Below, one piece after another: positions 38,050 to 49,640 of a stretch of DNA of 64,000 nt. Origin of the DNA: Dasypus novemcinctus (taxonomy: Eukaryota; Chordata; Mammalia; Cingulata; Dasypodidae); NCBI RefSeq assembly GCF_030445035.2, contig NC_080680.1:118632228-118696227 (forward strand). Direction: 5' to 3'. Position 1 is the stretch's first letter. Each line of letters begins with the position of its first letter. The translations under genes and the position numbers were made by a program. The notes under the pieces were generated by a model. That model was not told the DNA's origin, ran no database searches, and saw only the letters and a list, made by a program, of their open reading frames with translations.

Positions 38050-39448
38050 ATTAGACAATTTGGGGTTCAAAGAAAGGGAGGTGGAATATAGGAAAGACAG
38101 TAGATGAGGGAGGATATCAAGATGTGGGGGAAAGGGAATAGTGTAGGTGGCCAAAATCAATTCACACAGAAATTAGGCAATGGAGGATGAGGAAACCCAG
38201 CCATTGTGAGGTGTTCCCTGCAGCACCTATTGTATAATTAAGATAAAATAAAATAAGAAGAAAAAGAGGGAAAAGAGAAAAAAAAGAGAGAAGAAAGAAA
38301 GAAAGAAAAAGGAGGGGTGGGTAAAGAAAAGGGAGGGAAACAAGTAAGGAAAAGAAAAGAAGAAAGAGAACAACAACAACAGCAACAACAACAACCAAAA
38401 AACCCTAAATAAATGAAAAAAGACCTTGGGGGATACAATGGGAGAAAAGACTAGGAGATAATGCAATATTAGCAACCAGGTCAATAAAAAATAAAAAATA
38501 AAAAAAAAAAGAAGAAAAAAGAGAAAAGGAAAGAGAAAAAAAAAGGAAATGTTGAGGGCCAGGACAATCAAGGATCTCAGATGGACCTCAGGGCGTGGTG
38601 GATTCAGGGATGAGAAGTCTGTGCTATTGCAGACTGAAGAAGTGTGAGTCTCTGGAGTGTGGGCCACCAGGGTTTAGGGGACACAGACCTGGCAACCTCA
38701 AATCCGGTTAACAGGGAGCCTGGGAGCAACACAAGTGCAACACAGCCTTCAGGGATCCCTGCAGCTGGGTGCCAGCCCTATGGGGCAGGGTCACATCCGC
38801 AAACTCTGTCCTCTGCATCAGAAAACTGAAATTCCCCCTCTCACTAGTCTTCTGTTGCTGTCTCACCAATTCGCCTTCAGGACACCTCCCGCCCTGCAAT
38901 CCCCCGAAACAGCCTGCTGGGGCCTCCCACCCTGCAAGCCCCCAAAACAGCCTCCTGGTGACTCCTCCTTATTGTGAGCCATGTAAGGATGCTGCAGATC
39001 AGCAGCCTGGCCTAGGGGGTGGGACTCTAGCTGGAAGTGCTGATATTCATGTCAGAAATTCAAAATTCCACGCCTCGCAAATAGCTCCGTCTGTCTCACC
39101 ATATCGGTTTCCGAAGGCCTCCTGCCCTGCAAGCCCCTGAATAGCCCACTCAGGGTTTATGAATTCCCCAGCACCGCAGAGCCTCCAGGAATCGCCGCCA
39201 TGTTGCTGTGGTGCCACCTGCCTAACGGAGGAGCGTCCTGTGTGCAGCCCCTGTAAGAGAGCCTCAATTTTACCTTTTACATGAATCTTCTCTGTTACTG
39301 TCCCACAAAATCGATGTCCAGACACCTCCTGCCCTGCAAAATCCTGAAACAGCCTGGTCCTGAAGAATTTCCAACGCTGCCCAGTTGCTTCTTTGCAGGA
39401 GAGACTATAAGGTGCACTCACTCAGACACCATCTTGCCCCGCCCCCCT
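38050..39448 (-). promoter_or_regulatory. L1 copy 2 5' UTR
   Basis: It starts with a ggggcaagatggtgtctgag-type block like copies 1 and 3. It lacks the 51-bp CpG array and instead shares the copy 3 version of the middle 5' UTR. A purine-rich plus-strand tract spans about 38236-38545. Confidence 0.75.
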
Positions 39449-39463
39449 GAATGACTTAAATTT
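39449..39463. repeat. Target-site duplication of L1 copy 2, right copy
   Basis: gaatgacttaaattt, one mismatch from 31875-31889. Confidence 0.85.
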
Positions 39464-39903
39464 GAATATCCTATTTCTTTTCCTAAAAATGACCTAACAC
39501 AACAGTTAGCATAGAGAAATAAAATAATCTGTAATTTAATAGTTCAAATTAAATAACTGCAAATATTATATGGAGTAGTGGAAGAGCAATAAGGAGGATA
39601 AAAAGAAGAAAAGAAAATGGTTAAGGAGACTAGAAAAAGTAAAATAAAATTATTAATTCACTTTGGTACAATGTGGAAAAGAAAATATTATTTTAAGCTG
39701 ACAAATTTATAAGTAGAACCTTAAATATATTTAAGATAATGGCAAGCAACAGTTACATGCTTAGTTGGATGTTGAAGGAAAGAAGCAAGAAAGAGGGAGA
39801 GAATAACAAGATATAACAAGCCAATTTTATGGTTCATAATGATAAGGAATGAAGGGATACAGTCTACAAAAATAAAGTACCAAGGGGATTATATAAAAGT
39901 AAT
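39464..39903. other. A-rich intergenic DNA, no gene seen
   Basis: Purine-rich sequence without repeats or ORFs of note. Confidence 0.6.
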
Positions 39904-40090
39904 AGGGGAGCAGGTGTAGTTCAAGTGGTTGAGTGCTGACTCCCCACATGTATATGAGGTCCTGGGACCTCAAAAAATATATAGGATACAAGCACCCATA
40001 AGAACAAAAATACAAATATTTCTGGCCCTGGAACCTCAAAAAAAAAAGCATAAAAGCACCCATAAGAACAAAAATACAAATATTCTTTCT
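39904..40090 (+). mobile_element. DAS-type SINE with duplicated tail unit
   Basis: The head ggggagcaggtgtagttcaa, followed by gtggttgagtgctgactccc and aggtcctggg, is DAS-like. The following A-rich body occurs twice, at about 39962-40022 and 40027-40088; both copies contain agcacccataagaacaaaaa. Confidence 0.8.
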
Positions 40091-43000
40091 AGATTTGGAA
40101 GTATAAAAAAGAACAAAGAAAACTGACCACATAGTTCAATTTGTTTCATTTATATATAGTATTTTAGAGTTGTTGTTCATATGCAGACATGTACATAGTT
40201 AAAATTAGAAGAAACTTTTGTCATATCAAGAATCTTAAATTGACTTATGTCAAAAAAAAAGAAAATGATTTTCAGGTTGTCTTACCAAGCAAACATAACT
40301 CCATACTGAATGTAAGAATGTACATAAAAGGATAGGCAAAAATATATCAAAAATGCAAATAAAAAAGGAGAAATCATTACATTTGTATCACACTAGGTAG
40401 AAATGGCTTCCCCATCCAAAATAAATGAAAGTCTAAAAGAAGCATTTCATATTGCTGAAAGCTATCATTAGTCATGGTTTAGTAGTTATTCACATCAATG
40501 GAGGAAATATAAGCAGTAATTTAATGAAACAGAAACTACAAGACAAACAAAGTGAAAAGATACATTCTAGTATCATTCATCACTAAAGTATCCTTGAGAA
40601 GCAAGTTGATTTCATGTCTGGGAACAGAAACGTTGAAGATGAGCCTGGAGTATCTTAGCAGATCAGAAAACCATGAGATTTCAAACACTTATGGAATCAT
40701 TTCAAGTGGAACAGTAGCCATCTGAAAGGAGATCCCAATGGCAAATTTTGGGAAATTTATACCAAATTTTGCAAATTTAATATCAATTATAAAAAGAATC
40801 ATGATGGATTGAATCACATAGACTTGTGAGTAAAAACTACTGAGTCTATATGATACTGAAAAGCAAGTCAGGAAAAATATTATGTCACTATCTAGGGTTC
40901 CTATCAAAACAAATCTTTTATTTGAAAATAGGTAAATAATGGAAAAGAATTGAGCATTTACCCTGCTTTTCCAGTAGAAAGTCTAATTCAAGTTTACTGA
41001 ATTATTGTTCCAAAGATGTATCAAATTCTCTGATATGATTGGTATAATGATTTCACCTCTGCAGGGCACTTGGATTAAAGAATATGTAGTTATGAGTTCT
41101 AGTTAAAACTTCAACATTGGCAAGATTTATTTAAAAATGTACTCCTATGATCAAGGACTGTCCAGTTTCAAGACCTTTTCTTTGCCACTGCTAATTTGTG
41201 CCAATTATTGTCTTCTCTTAAATTAAAGAGAAAAAAATCCAAAGTGACCCAGGGAGCCTAAGACCTAACTAATTGGCCAATTAACTGATTCATTATTCAT
41301 CTATCTTTCTAAAATAGAAAAAATCAGAAGAAAGATTCAACAATAAAACTGTTATTAATAAATAAATGTGGAAAATTGGAAAATTTCTATTAGGATGTAA
41401 ATAACTGAAAAAATAAAACTGAGTTGGTATTTTATTTTGAAATCATTTTATCTTTACTGATATGAAGAAAGGAAAATATAAAGGCTAAATTAATGAATGC
41501 AAATGTATTATGGATTCTCCTTAAACATATGCCAATCACTTATGTATGATTTCCCAAATCACTATTCACTTTAACAATTAAATAAATAGCTCTACTTCTA
41601 AATAGCTCTACTTTTAATTAATAGTTACACTTCTAAATAGTTCTACTTCTAAAAGCTCTTCTTCTAGAAGCAATTAAATAAATAGCTCTATTTTTGTTTG
41701 ATGTGTTGTCAAATTTACATTTCTTCTTATGACTTTAAAATGTCTTCTGATTTTAATTATATATGTTCTCTACACAATGGTCTGAAATCTTTCCCAGGTA
41801 AAATCTGACTATGATGGGTTAAGGTCAAAGAGCTATATTGGAAAAATGCTCCCCACACTTCACTGTAATCAACAGCTAGGAGTGTAAATTTAATGTGAAG
41901 AGAAAGAATTTAGGTAAATTAAAAATAGTGAATAGCAATCTAGTAAAAAACAAAACAGACAAACCAATAGTGATAGACATCAAGGCAATCACCAGGTTCT
42001 CAATAGCTAATTTAGAACCAAGTCAAAGTGCAGAGGAGAAAAATGAACTTTAAAGTAAATCACTGTAGAACAGACTAAGAACTAGAAATAAAAGATGTGA
42101 TTAGCACACATGCTGGAGACATCAATCTGAGATTTTTGAATGCAATAAGAAAAGCCCATCTAGAGAAGACTGAAAAATGGAAAGAACATAATTCATGGGC
42201 ATACAGACAAATCATCACTTCTAAATATAAAAATCAAACACAATTATGTGGCAATTGACCCACTCAAGATAAAGATTGGATCTCTTCACCCAAGGTCATC
42301 ACAAAATAAAACGTTCCCTTAAAAATCCATCATCTGGCCCAGAGCTTTACTCTTCTCCCCATACATTTCTGATAATGATGTATCTTGTCAGTTATTACCA
42401 AACTAAACTTGTAAAAGGAAATGAAAATTGAACATATCAGAGTCTCTATGTCAATATTATCCATAGGATAATCCTTACCAACAAACCTCACCCATGGAAA
42501 AATTGTTTTAAACATTTCTGTTGCCCTATCTAACGATGCAAGTTCCAACAAGTTTCTTCTGCTTTGCCCATTCTTATCACTGCTTCCATCACACTGAACA
42601 TTTCATATTTTTCTTAATGTACTATATTGCCAGGGCTCTTTTGGTTGCATAGTACAAAAACAAATTGAACTAGCATATACCAAAAGGGAAACATGACATC
42701 ACTGAAGGACTGACAGAGTTGAAGTAAGTGCTATGGGAAACGCTAACTGTTCCAATCCTGCTAGGATTCTTCTGTTTCATGTAGTCTGGATTCCTTTCTA
42801 TAAACCCTCTTCAATTCCACAGCTGTTTCCTCTCTCCATGGGTTTCAGTTATTCCTAGGATTGCACATTCTTAGTTTCATCTTTAGTCTACGTAGAAGAG
42901 ACTCTTATCCCTTCATTCCAAATTGAAAAATCTCAGGGACAAACTCAATTTAGCTTTCTGTGAAGGGATGACAAAAAAAAAAAGAAAATTTGTAAGGAAA

Positions 43001-43849
43001 TCTGTTTATCAGAAGTGCAATGGAGTCAGCCTTAGAAGGATTGAATTATCAAACAAAAACACAAGAGGCATTTAAAGGGAAAAACACAATATGAATAAAA
43101 TTTCTAAACTTACTTTTAGTGTATGTAATTTGAAAAAAAATATTTTTCTCACATGATTATCATATAGAGGTGGTAATATATTTTCAGATATCAGCATGGA
43201 AAAAGTCAGGGATAAAATTGTTTTCCCTAGAGAGTCAAGAGCTTGCAGTTAATGCTCAAGAAGTAATTTAGTTTGTAAACTATGGATAAAACTAATAACC
43301 CAGTTATTTTAAGTTTATCTCAGGATAAAAAGTGATCCCTACCCACCTCTCAATTAAGAGAATGCTGTTCATGTATTCCTAATGTTGGCTAGAAAATGTC
43401 TTAGTTTTGTTTTCTACAGTCACTAGTTTTCAAGTCTCTGCCCATGATCCTCTAAATTTGATTTGTAGTTTTAAGAACCAGTATCATTGAGTTTTTGCTT
43501 CATTTTACCAATTGCACTTACAAAGGTTTAACACGAAATGTATTCACAATAATCTCATAACTTACATTTAACAAAGGTAGATCCTTATGCTAGTAAGGCT
43601 TGTTAGAAGTATTTTGTATTTGTTTTTATTCATTCATCTACTGAGTTCAGGAACAAAGAACCATTCATTCACTATTGAGACATTGCATACTCTAAAATGT
43701 ATAAAACTTCCAGGCAAACTAAGGAACAATAGCATAGGTTATACCTAGATTTCTGTCTATCTCACCATATGCTACTCTTTTGTGGTACTAGACCAGTCAC
43801 AATGTGGGTTAATTAGAGGCACAATTTTACGTTTATCAGTGACTTGTGA
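40091..43849. other. AT-rich intergenic DNA, no gene seen
   Basis: 3.7 kb with no supported gene. It holds the short-unit repeat at 41584-41700. At about 42625-42790 a stretch (ccagggctcttttggttgca, then aattgaactagcatatac) looks like a widespread old mammalian repeat that I cannot name. Confidence 0.55.
41584..41700. repeat. Degenerate short tandem repeat, unit about 15-16 bp
   Basis: Variants of aatagctctacttcta recur about five times, separated by short AT-rich insertions. The last copies are aaagctcttcttcta and aatagctctattttt. Confidence 0.75.
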
Positions 43850-44349
43850 GTGTGAGCATTGGCAAAATGGGGACTGTTAATTTAAAAACTTATACTTCTG
43901 AGGCCATGAAAGGGTCCAAATCAAGGCATCATTAGAAGATGCTTTCTCCTTGAGCTGCAGGTTTGGGCAATCAGGCATATGGCAGCATCTGCTTATCTCT
44001 CCCCGCTCCTCTGGCCTCATTACTTTCAGCTTCTAGCTAAAGTGGCTTCCTTTCAGATTCTGTTTTCCATTGATTTCAGCTTCTGTTTTCCAGGGCCTTT
44101 TCTTTCAGCTTCTGGAGTCCTCTCTATCTCTACAGCTTTTTACTGTGTCTGAAACTTTTTATTCCTCTCTTTATAAAGGACCCCATTAAGAGGATCAAGA
44201 CCCATCCTGAGTCATGCAATCTAGTCAAAGGGCCTTAATTTAATTAATTTAAATCAAAAGGTCCCACCTACAATTGGTTTACATGCACAGGAATGAATTA
44301 ACACTAAGGACATGATTTTGTGGAGAATTAAATAACTTCAGACTATCAC
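43850..44349 (-). mobile_element. LTR fragment, MaLR-like, same subfamily as 59312-60014
   Basis: It shares with 59312-60014 the blocks cttctgaggccatgaaagg, gtccaaatcaaggcatcatt and agatgctttctcctt, and ends in a gactatcaca block. It is diverged, and the left boundary is approximate. Confidence 0.6.
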
Positions 44350-44552
44350 ACCATGTGATAGAAAAATCTAGGCCCAAAAGATTGCTGGGAGTCTGCTGCA
44401 GAAAAATAATGTCTTTAAGGACAAAACATCACTTCATTGACATCTGATTCTGTGCTTCTTGTAGCCTTGAAACTATGAGCCAATAAATTAACATTGTTTA
44501 AGCCAACTCATTGTGCGGTATTTGTTTTAGCATATATGAAACTAAGACTGAG
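44350..44552 (+). mobile_element. LTR 3'-end fragment, unclassified
   Basis: About 200 bp ending gagccaataaattaacattg, then taagccaactcattgtgc, then gaaactaagac. This is a typical mammalian LTR 3' end with an AATAAA signal. It abuts the preceding element through an inverted ctatcaca/tgtgatag pair. Confidence 0.5.
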
Positions 44553-47374
44553 GGGAAAATAGCTACTGTAGGGAAGAATCAAACTCCATCTGGGTCCTTT
44601 CTCCCTATGTCATCTATTTCCAAAAGCATTGGACTGCTCAGGGAAGGGCCATGAACAATATCACACTCATGGTTCTGATAAAAAGGAAAGAGAATAGACA
44701 AAAGCAAAAGACTTTAACCCTTGGGGAGGAAAGAATACATACTGACATAGGACTTACAGCTGGGAGTAGGGCAGGATCACTTAGAAGGCAGGCCCCAAAC
44801 ATGAGACACAGGGACACAGTGCCTACATAGGATCAATTCTTAGAAAAGTCAACAGAGAAGAACCCCCAGTGCCACCATCAACACCAGGCTAACCAAGGTC
44901 AATTACCCAGCTTCAGCCATTTACCAATGGTATAGGAGTTAGGAATGGGAATGAGAAGAAACACCTTTCCTGGTATATCCCACAAAAGTTAGATCTAAAC
45001 CTGAGAATGGAGCAGACATGGAGAAAAACACTCTTGAAAACCCTCACTAAAAATAAGGTAATAATAGAGAAGCTTGAAGTCAGTAGTATATGAAGGATAT
45101 TCAGAGGAACAACAATTTCAGTCCTAGTTCAATTACTAAGTACATTTACTCAACATCTGACAAGAAAAGATCAGCAGAAAGCAAGGCAAGCCTACTTCCA
45201 ATAATAAAATATATTTACCTCATTCCTTACAGTTCTATCCAAGATGTTTGGCTTTCAAAAAGTTTAAAAGATGGACAAAAATAAAGCAATGAAACAACAA
45301 ATGCTGAAAAGGAAAAACAAGCATGCAGAATCAGGCTTATATATGACTCAGTTCCTGGTACTATCAGACATGGATTTTTGAATTAACCGAGACTATATGT
45401 TTGAGTCTATATTGTTATAAGGGAGTAATATGAAAAATTAGATGAGTAATTCTTCATGAGATTTGTAAACTATTTAAAGAGTCAAATGGAAATGTTATAA
45501 ATAAAACAAACAAGTAATGGAAATGAAGAATATTACTGACTGATTCATCAATAAACTCAAAATAGTCAAAGAAAGAATCAACAAACATGAAGATGCAATA
45601 AAACATTGCCCAAATGGAGCAAAATGAGAAAAAGATAAAAATAATTAAACAGCAGAGTATTCAAGACCTTAGAGACTGTTTTTAGAGTTCTAATATACAT
45701 GTAATTGGGATCTGAGAAGAAAGAGAAATGTTTGAAGACATAGTGGCTAATGGTTGAGAATTTTCCAATGATAATGCAGATCCAAACAATAAATGTAAGA
45801 AATTCAGTGAATACCAAGGAAAATTTATATGCAGTAAATTCATATCCATAAAACAAGGCATAACACATTCAAATTGCTTTAAAGCAAAGACAGAGAAAAT
45901 CTGGACAGCTGCCAGAATAAAGGATATATTGCCTATTGTGCAATAAAAGTAAATATTACAGTAGAATTCTTGTATAATACTATGAAATCCAGAAGACAAT
46001 AGGGTGACAATTTAACATGCTGATAGGGGAAAAACTACCAACCCAGAATTCTATAACTGTTGAAAACATGTTTCCAACTTGAAGTAAAAATAAACCCTTT
46101 ATTATGTAAAAAAAAACAAAACAAAACATACACACACACAAAGATTTAACAAAACTTGTCTACAATGCATCTACTTTGAATATAAAAGAAATATATATAT
46201 AGATAAAATGTAAATAATTCAAAACATATACTAATCAAAAGACAGATGAATTTGCTCTAGGAATATCAAAAAAAAGCAGGCTTAAAGAGGACATAACCAG
46301 TAATAAAGAGGAACAATACATAGTGACAAAGGGAACAATTCTCCACATGATTTAACAATTCTAAGTGTATATATACCTACCAGAAGAGCTTTCAAATACA
46401 TAACATATAAATAGAAGTAGAATAACAAATAGACAAATACAAAATTATAGTTGAAGACTTCACCACTTCTCTAAATAATTTACATAATAAGTACAAATAA
46501 AATCAATAAAGAAATAGAGTATCTAAACAACACTGACTTGCCCTAATTGCTCTTTCTAGAACACTCCACTATAACAAGAGATTATACATTACCTTCAAGG
46601 GCACATGAGACATTCACCAAGAGAGATCATATTCTAGGTCATAAAACACCAGCAAACTTAAATTATTGGAAATTATAAGAAGTATTTCTTAGATTTTAAC
46701 AATTATACATAGCCATTAACAAAAAGAGGTATTAATAAGTTCTCTCAATATGTGGAAATTAAACAACATGCTTCTATGTAACCCATAGCTTGAAAAGGAA
46801 AGCAAATAATTTGGAAAAGTTTTGATGTGCATGAAAACGAAAACATCATATTAAATTTGTGCGATACAGCTTCTAACATATGTTGCTTGTATTAGAAAAA
46901 TAAATGTTTTCAATCAGTGATTTAAGCTTATAAAATAACTAGAGAAAGAACTGTTAAGCAAAGAAAGCAGAAGTGAAGAGATTAAAAAAAGAGAAGTGCG
47001 AAAATGAATGAAAATAAGAACAAAAATATTAGGTAAAGCCAATTTAAAACTGAATTTAAAAAAAAAAAATAAAGCAATCTATGGGTAAAACTCTTTTCAC
47101 ATTGACCAAGTAAAAGAGAAAGTATCTACAAACATCAGACTGTAAGAGAAGATATTACTAAAGACCATGGAGACATCAAAAAGTCAATAGAAGAATGCTA
47201 TTAATTATTCTATGGCCATAAATTCAGCAAATGTTAAAATTGACAAATTCCTTTATGGATACAAACTGCTAAAGGATATTCAAATAGGAATTGATAACTG
47301 AATACTCATACATATTTAAATTTAATTCATACTCCCAAATCCTTCAAAATAAATAAATTGAAAAACATAGACAG

Positions 47375-47800
47375 ACAAGCTCTAGTGGGCCAAAATCACT
47401 GTGCTGTTAGGGCATTATTTTCTCAAAGCTTTAGAGTAGAGTCAAGTCCCTCACCTCTTCCAGTTTCTAGAGGGGCCCTTCCCTAGTGGCTCCCTTCCTC
47501 CATCTCAAAGCCAGCAATGTGGTATCTCTGTGACCCAGTTGGCATCATCATCACACCTCTTTCTCTAACTCCTCTTCTAACTTCCTCTTCCATTTTTAAA
47601 GTTGGTGTGATTGTATCAAGCACACTCAGATTATCCAGGATAATCTCCCTATCTTTAAATCAACTTTAGCAAACAAATTCATCTGCATACTTAGCTCACC
47701 TTTTCCATGTAACTAAATGTATTCACCATATACAGGAATTAAGACAAGAAATATTTGGGAGGATATTTTTCTTGCCAACTGTATCACGATTTTAACAGTC
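47375..47800 (+). mobile_element. Ancient interspersed repeat, family not named
   Basis: It shares order and wording with 48765-49190: cagtttctagaggggccc, tctcaaagccagcaatgt, a Pu-rich gggaggatatt end. It lacks the first part of that repeat. It interrupts the old L1. Confidence 0.55.
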
Positions 47801-47810
47801 AAAAGAGCCA

Positions 47811-47832
47811 AAAAAAAAAAAAAAAAAAAAAG
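47811..47832. repeat. Poly-A run
   Basis: About 21 A at the boundary between the ancient repeat and the resumed L1. Confidence 0.9.
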
Positions 47833-48032
47833 GTCATCCCTCAATAGATGCTGAAAGATCCCTTGCAAAATCTATTGACAATAAAAATTCTTAGCAAGTT
47901 AGAACTATAAGGAGACTTCCTCAACATTGTAAATGGTATCGACAAAAATCCTATAGCTAACATCATACTTAATGGTAAAAGACTGAACTGTTTCTCTCCA
48001 AGAATGAGAAACAAGGTGAGTGCTCTTCTCTA

Positions 48033-48268
48033 ACACTGGGGTGTAGGACCCCTTCTCTCTGAGCATCAGAATGGTGGCCAGGCTCTCCACAAATGCCAGG
48101 GCACAGACCCCACCATCTCTAACCATGAGGGTGGCCACACTCTTCCTGGACAACTGGGTGCAAGACCAACCCCTCCAAATACAGGTGCAGGCAGCCTGTC
48201 CCCTTCCAGCACAGGGGCAGACCCATCCTTTCCACACACCCTTGAGTGGGCCCCATCTTCAGTCCAGA
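48033..48268. repeat. Degenerate GC-rich minisatellite, unit about 28-32 bp
   Basis: About eight diverged units share a pattern of GGGTG or GGGCA, a GACC or GCC block, then a CTCTCC-type pyrimidine block. Examples are the starts actgggtgcaagacc, caggtgcaggcagcc and acaggggcagaccc. It lies directly after the old L1 and stands out from the AT-rich surroundings. Confidence 0.6.
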
Positions 48269-48764
48269 CTTTTGCTTCCATGGTTCTGGCCTTGAGGTCA
48301 TTTTTCTTTCAATTCATCCCTTCTCGGTCCCTGTCAGGCCTTGCTTCTGTTCATACAAACTTTGCAAAAACTTTGTTGCTTTGCATTTTTAAGACAAATC
48401 ATTTTGAAGGGATGTTATTTCTTTATTTTAAAGTACCAGAACTTGATGCTTTTAAGTATATGAGTGTTCTCAAATCAACCATTTAGTATAATGTAAAATG
48501 TACAATATTATACCATCATTTTTAGGTCATCTAAAGACAATTTAGTTATGCTAATTCTATATAACAGGATGTTCATATCTAGCATGACACAGGGCATTAT
48601 TACAGATTTATTTCTTCAATTATTCACAGATAATACAACATTGAATCCTCTAGTATTCTTCTGTTTTCTGCTTTTTTCAACACTCCTCTCCTTCTGCGTC
48701 CCCTCTCCCCGTCTTTCCATGTATATACAATATATATGTGTGTGTGTGTGTAATTAGTATTAGT
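48269..48764. other. Intergenic DNA, no gene seen
   Basis: AT-rich, with a (TG)n run at about 48736-48752. It may be the rest of the unnamed element that carries the minisatellite. Confidence 0.5.
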
Positions 48765-49190
48765 TTCCTAATTCTGCTATAACAATTACCACAAACTTAG
48801 TTGTTTAAAATGACATGAACATGGTAAAATTTACTATCGTATGGTCTGGAATTCAGAAGTCTGTAATGGGTCTTACTTGGCTAAAAATCAAAATGTTTGC
48901 AGGAATAGTTCTTTCTAGAGACACTGGAGGAGAATCTGTTAGCTATGATTCCAGTTTCTAGAGACCACCTACATTCTTTGGCTTGTGATCCCTTCCACTC
49001 TTTTCAAAGCCAGCAAGGCAACATCTCAAAATCTTTCTCTGACTCAGAAACTCCTCTTTCTTCAATTATCTATAATGATCCTTGTGATTACATTGGTCCA
49101 ACACTGTTTAAACACATCTATGAAGACTCTTTAGCTATGTGAAATAACATATCCCAAGTTCCAGGGATTAGGATATAGCTATCTTTAGGT
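48765..49190 (+). mobile_element. Ancient mammalian interspersed repeat, family not named
   Basis: It starts tattagtttcctaattctgc, then aattaccacaaacttagttg, and ends ggccgttattctac. I recognise this as a widespread placental repeat but cannot assign a family name safely. Confidence 0.6.
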
Positions 49191-49640
49191 GGCCGTTATT
49201 CTACTTTTTTTGTTCTTTCAATTTACTATTCATCTATCTACTTACCTATCTGCCATGTGTATATTCCTATGATCTGTCTATCATTTATGTCCTTGAATTC
49301 TTCTTCCAAGCCAAGTTTGTTTCTTTTTTCCTGCCTAGCCATTTTCCTTTATAATTTTTTTGAAGGCCTTGACTTGCTTAATTGTCAACTCAATGTGTTA
49401 ATGTATTGTAACCACATATACTATCTCTACCTTGTTTATTTCATTCTCTTTAAAATTGAGGCATTTCCCTCCTTTTCAATATGAAAATTAATTATTTAAC
49501 TTTGTAAATGTGTAACAATAGGAGTGGAAAACTATGATCCTGAGGAAAGAATTTTTTTTTTCAAATCCATGATAGCCCAACTCCCTCTAAAAGAGTAGCC
49601 CATTGAAGATGAGAATGTGAATAAAAAAATAGATCCTGAG
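49191..49640. other. AT-rich flank of L1 copy 3
   Basis: No gene or clear repeat. Its last bases are ataaaaaaatagatcctgag, directly before the L1 start. Confidence 0.6.

Larger units (their letters stand above)
31992..39448 (-). mobile_element. L1 copy 2, internally deleted
   Basis: Same subfamily as copies 1 and 3. In sense order: 5' region 39448-38050, a deletion junction at about 38049/38050, ORF2 remnant 38049-34832, long 3' region 34831-32002, A-tract 32001-31992. Against copy 1, the bases equivalent to about 14110-16170 are missing, removing the end of the 5' UTR, all of ORF1 and the first 186 or so codons of ORF2. The 15-bp duplication at 31875-31889 and 39449-39463 shows that both ends are original. 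Confidence 0.9.
44600..48030 (+). mobile_element. Old L1 relic, plus strand
   Basis: A very diverged L1. A 5' UTR-like part (about 44600-45300), an ORF1-like part (about 45400-46100, including a gagaattttccaatgataatg block and a final aacccagaattctataac), an endonuclease-like part of ORF2 (about 46440-46800, with gatcatattctaggtcataa) and a reverse-transcriptase-like part (about 47830-48000, with ctaacatcatacttaatggt) follow in L1 order. It is broken by stops throughout and by the repeat at 47375-47800. No ORF is functional. Confidence 0.75.

Noticed and set aside
38049..38050. Spliced L1 (retrotransposed splice product) as the cause of the copy 2 deletion
   Set aside because: The bases flanking the missing part in copies 1 and 3 do not show GT at the start and AG at the end of the lost segment, so a canonical intron is unlikely.
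37327..38160. 277-codon minus-strand frame with a novel N-terminus fused to L1 ORF2
   Set aside because: The N-terminus is L1 5' UTR read in frame by chance after the copy 2 deletion. It lacks the endonuclease core and ends at a lesion near 37325.
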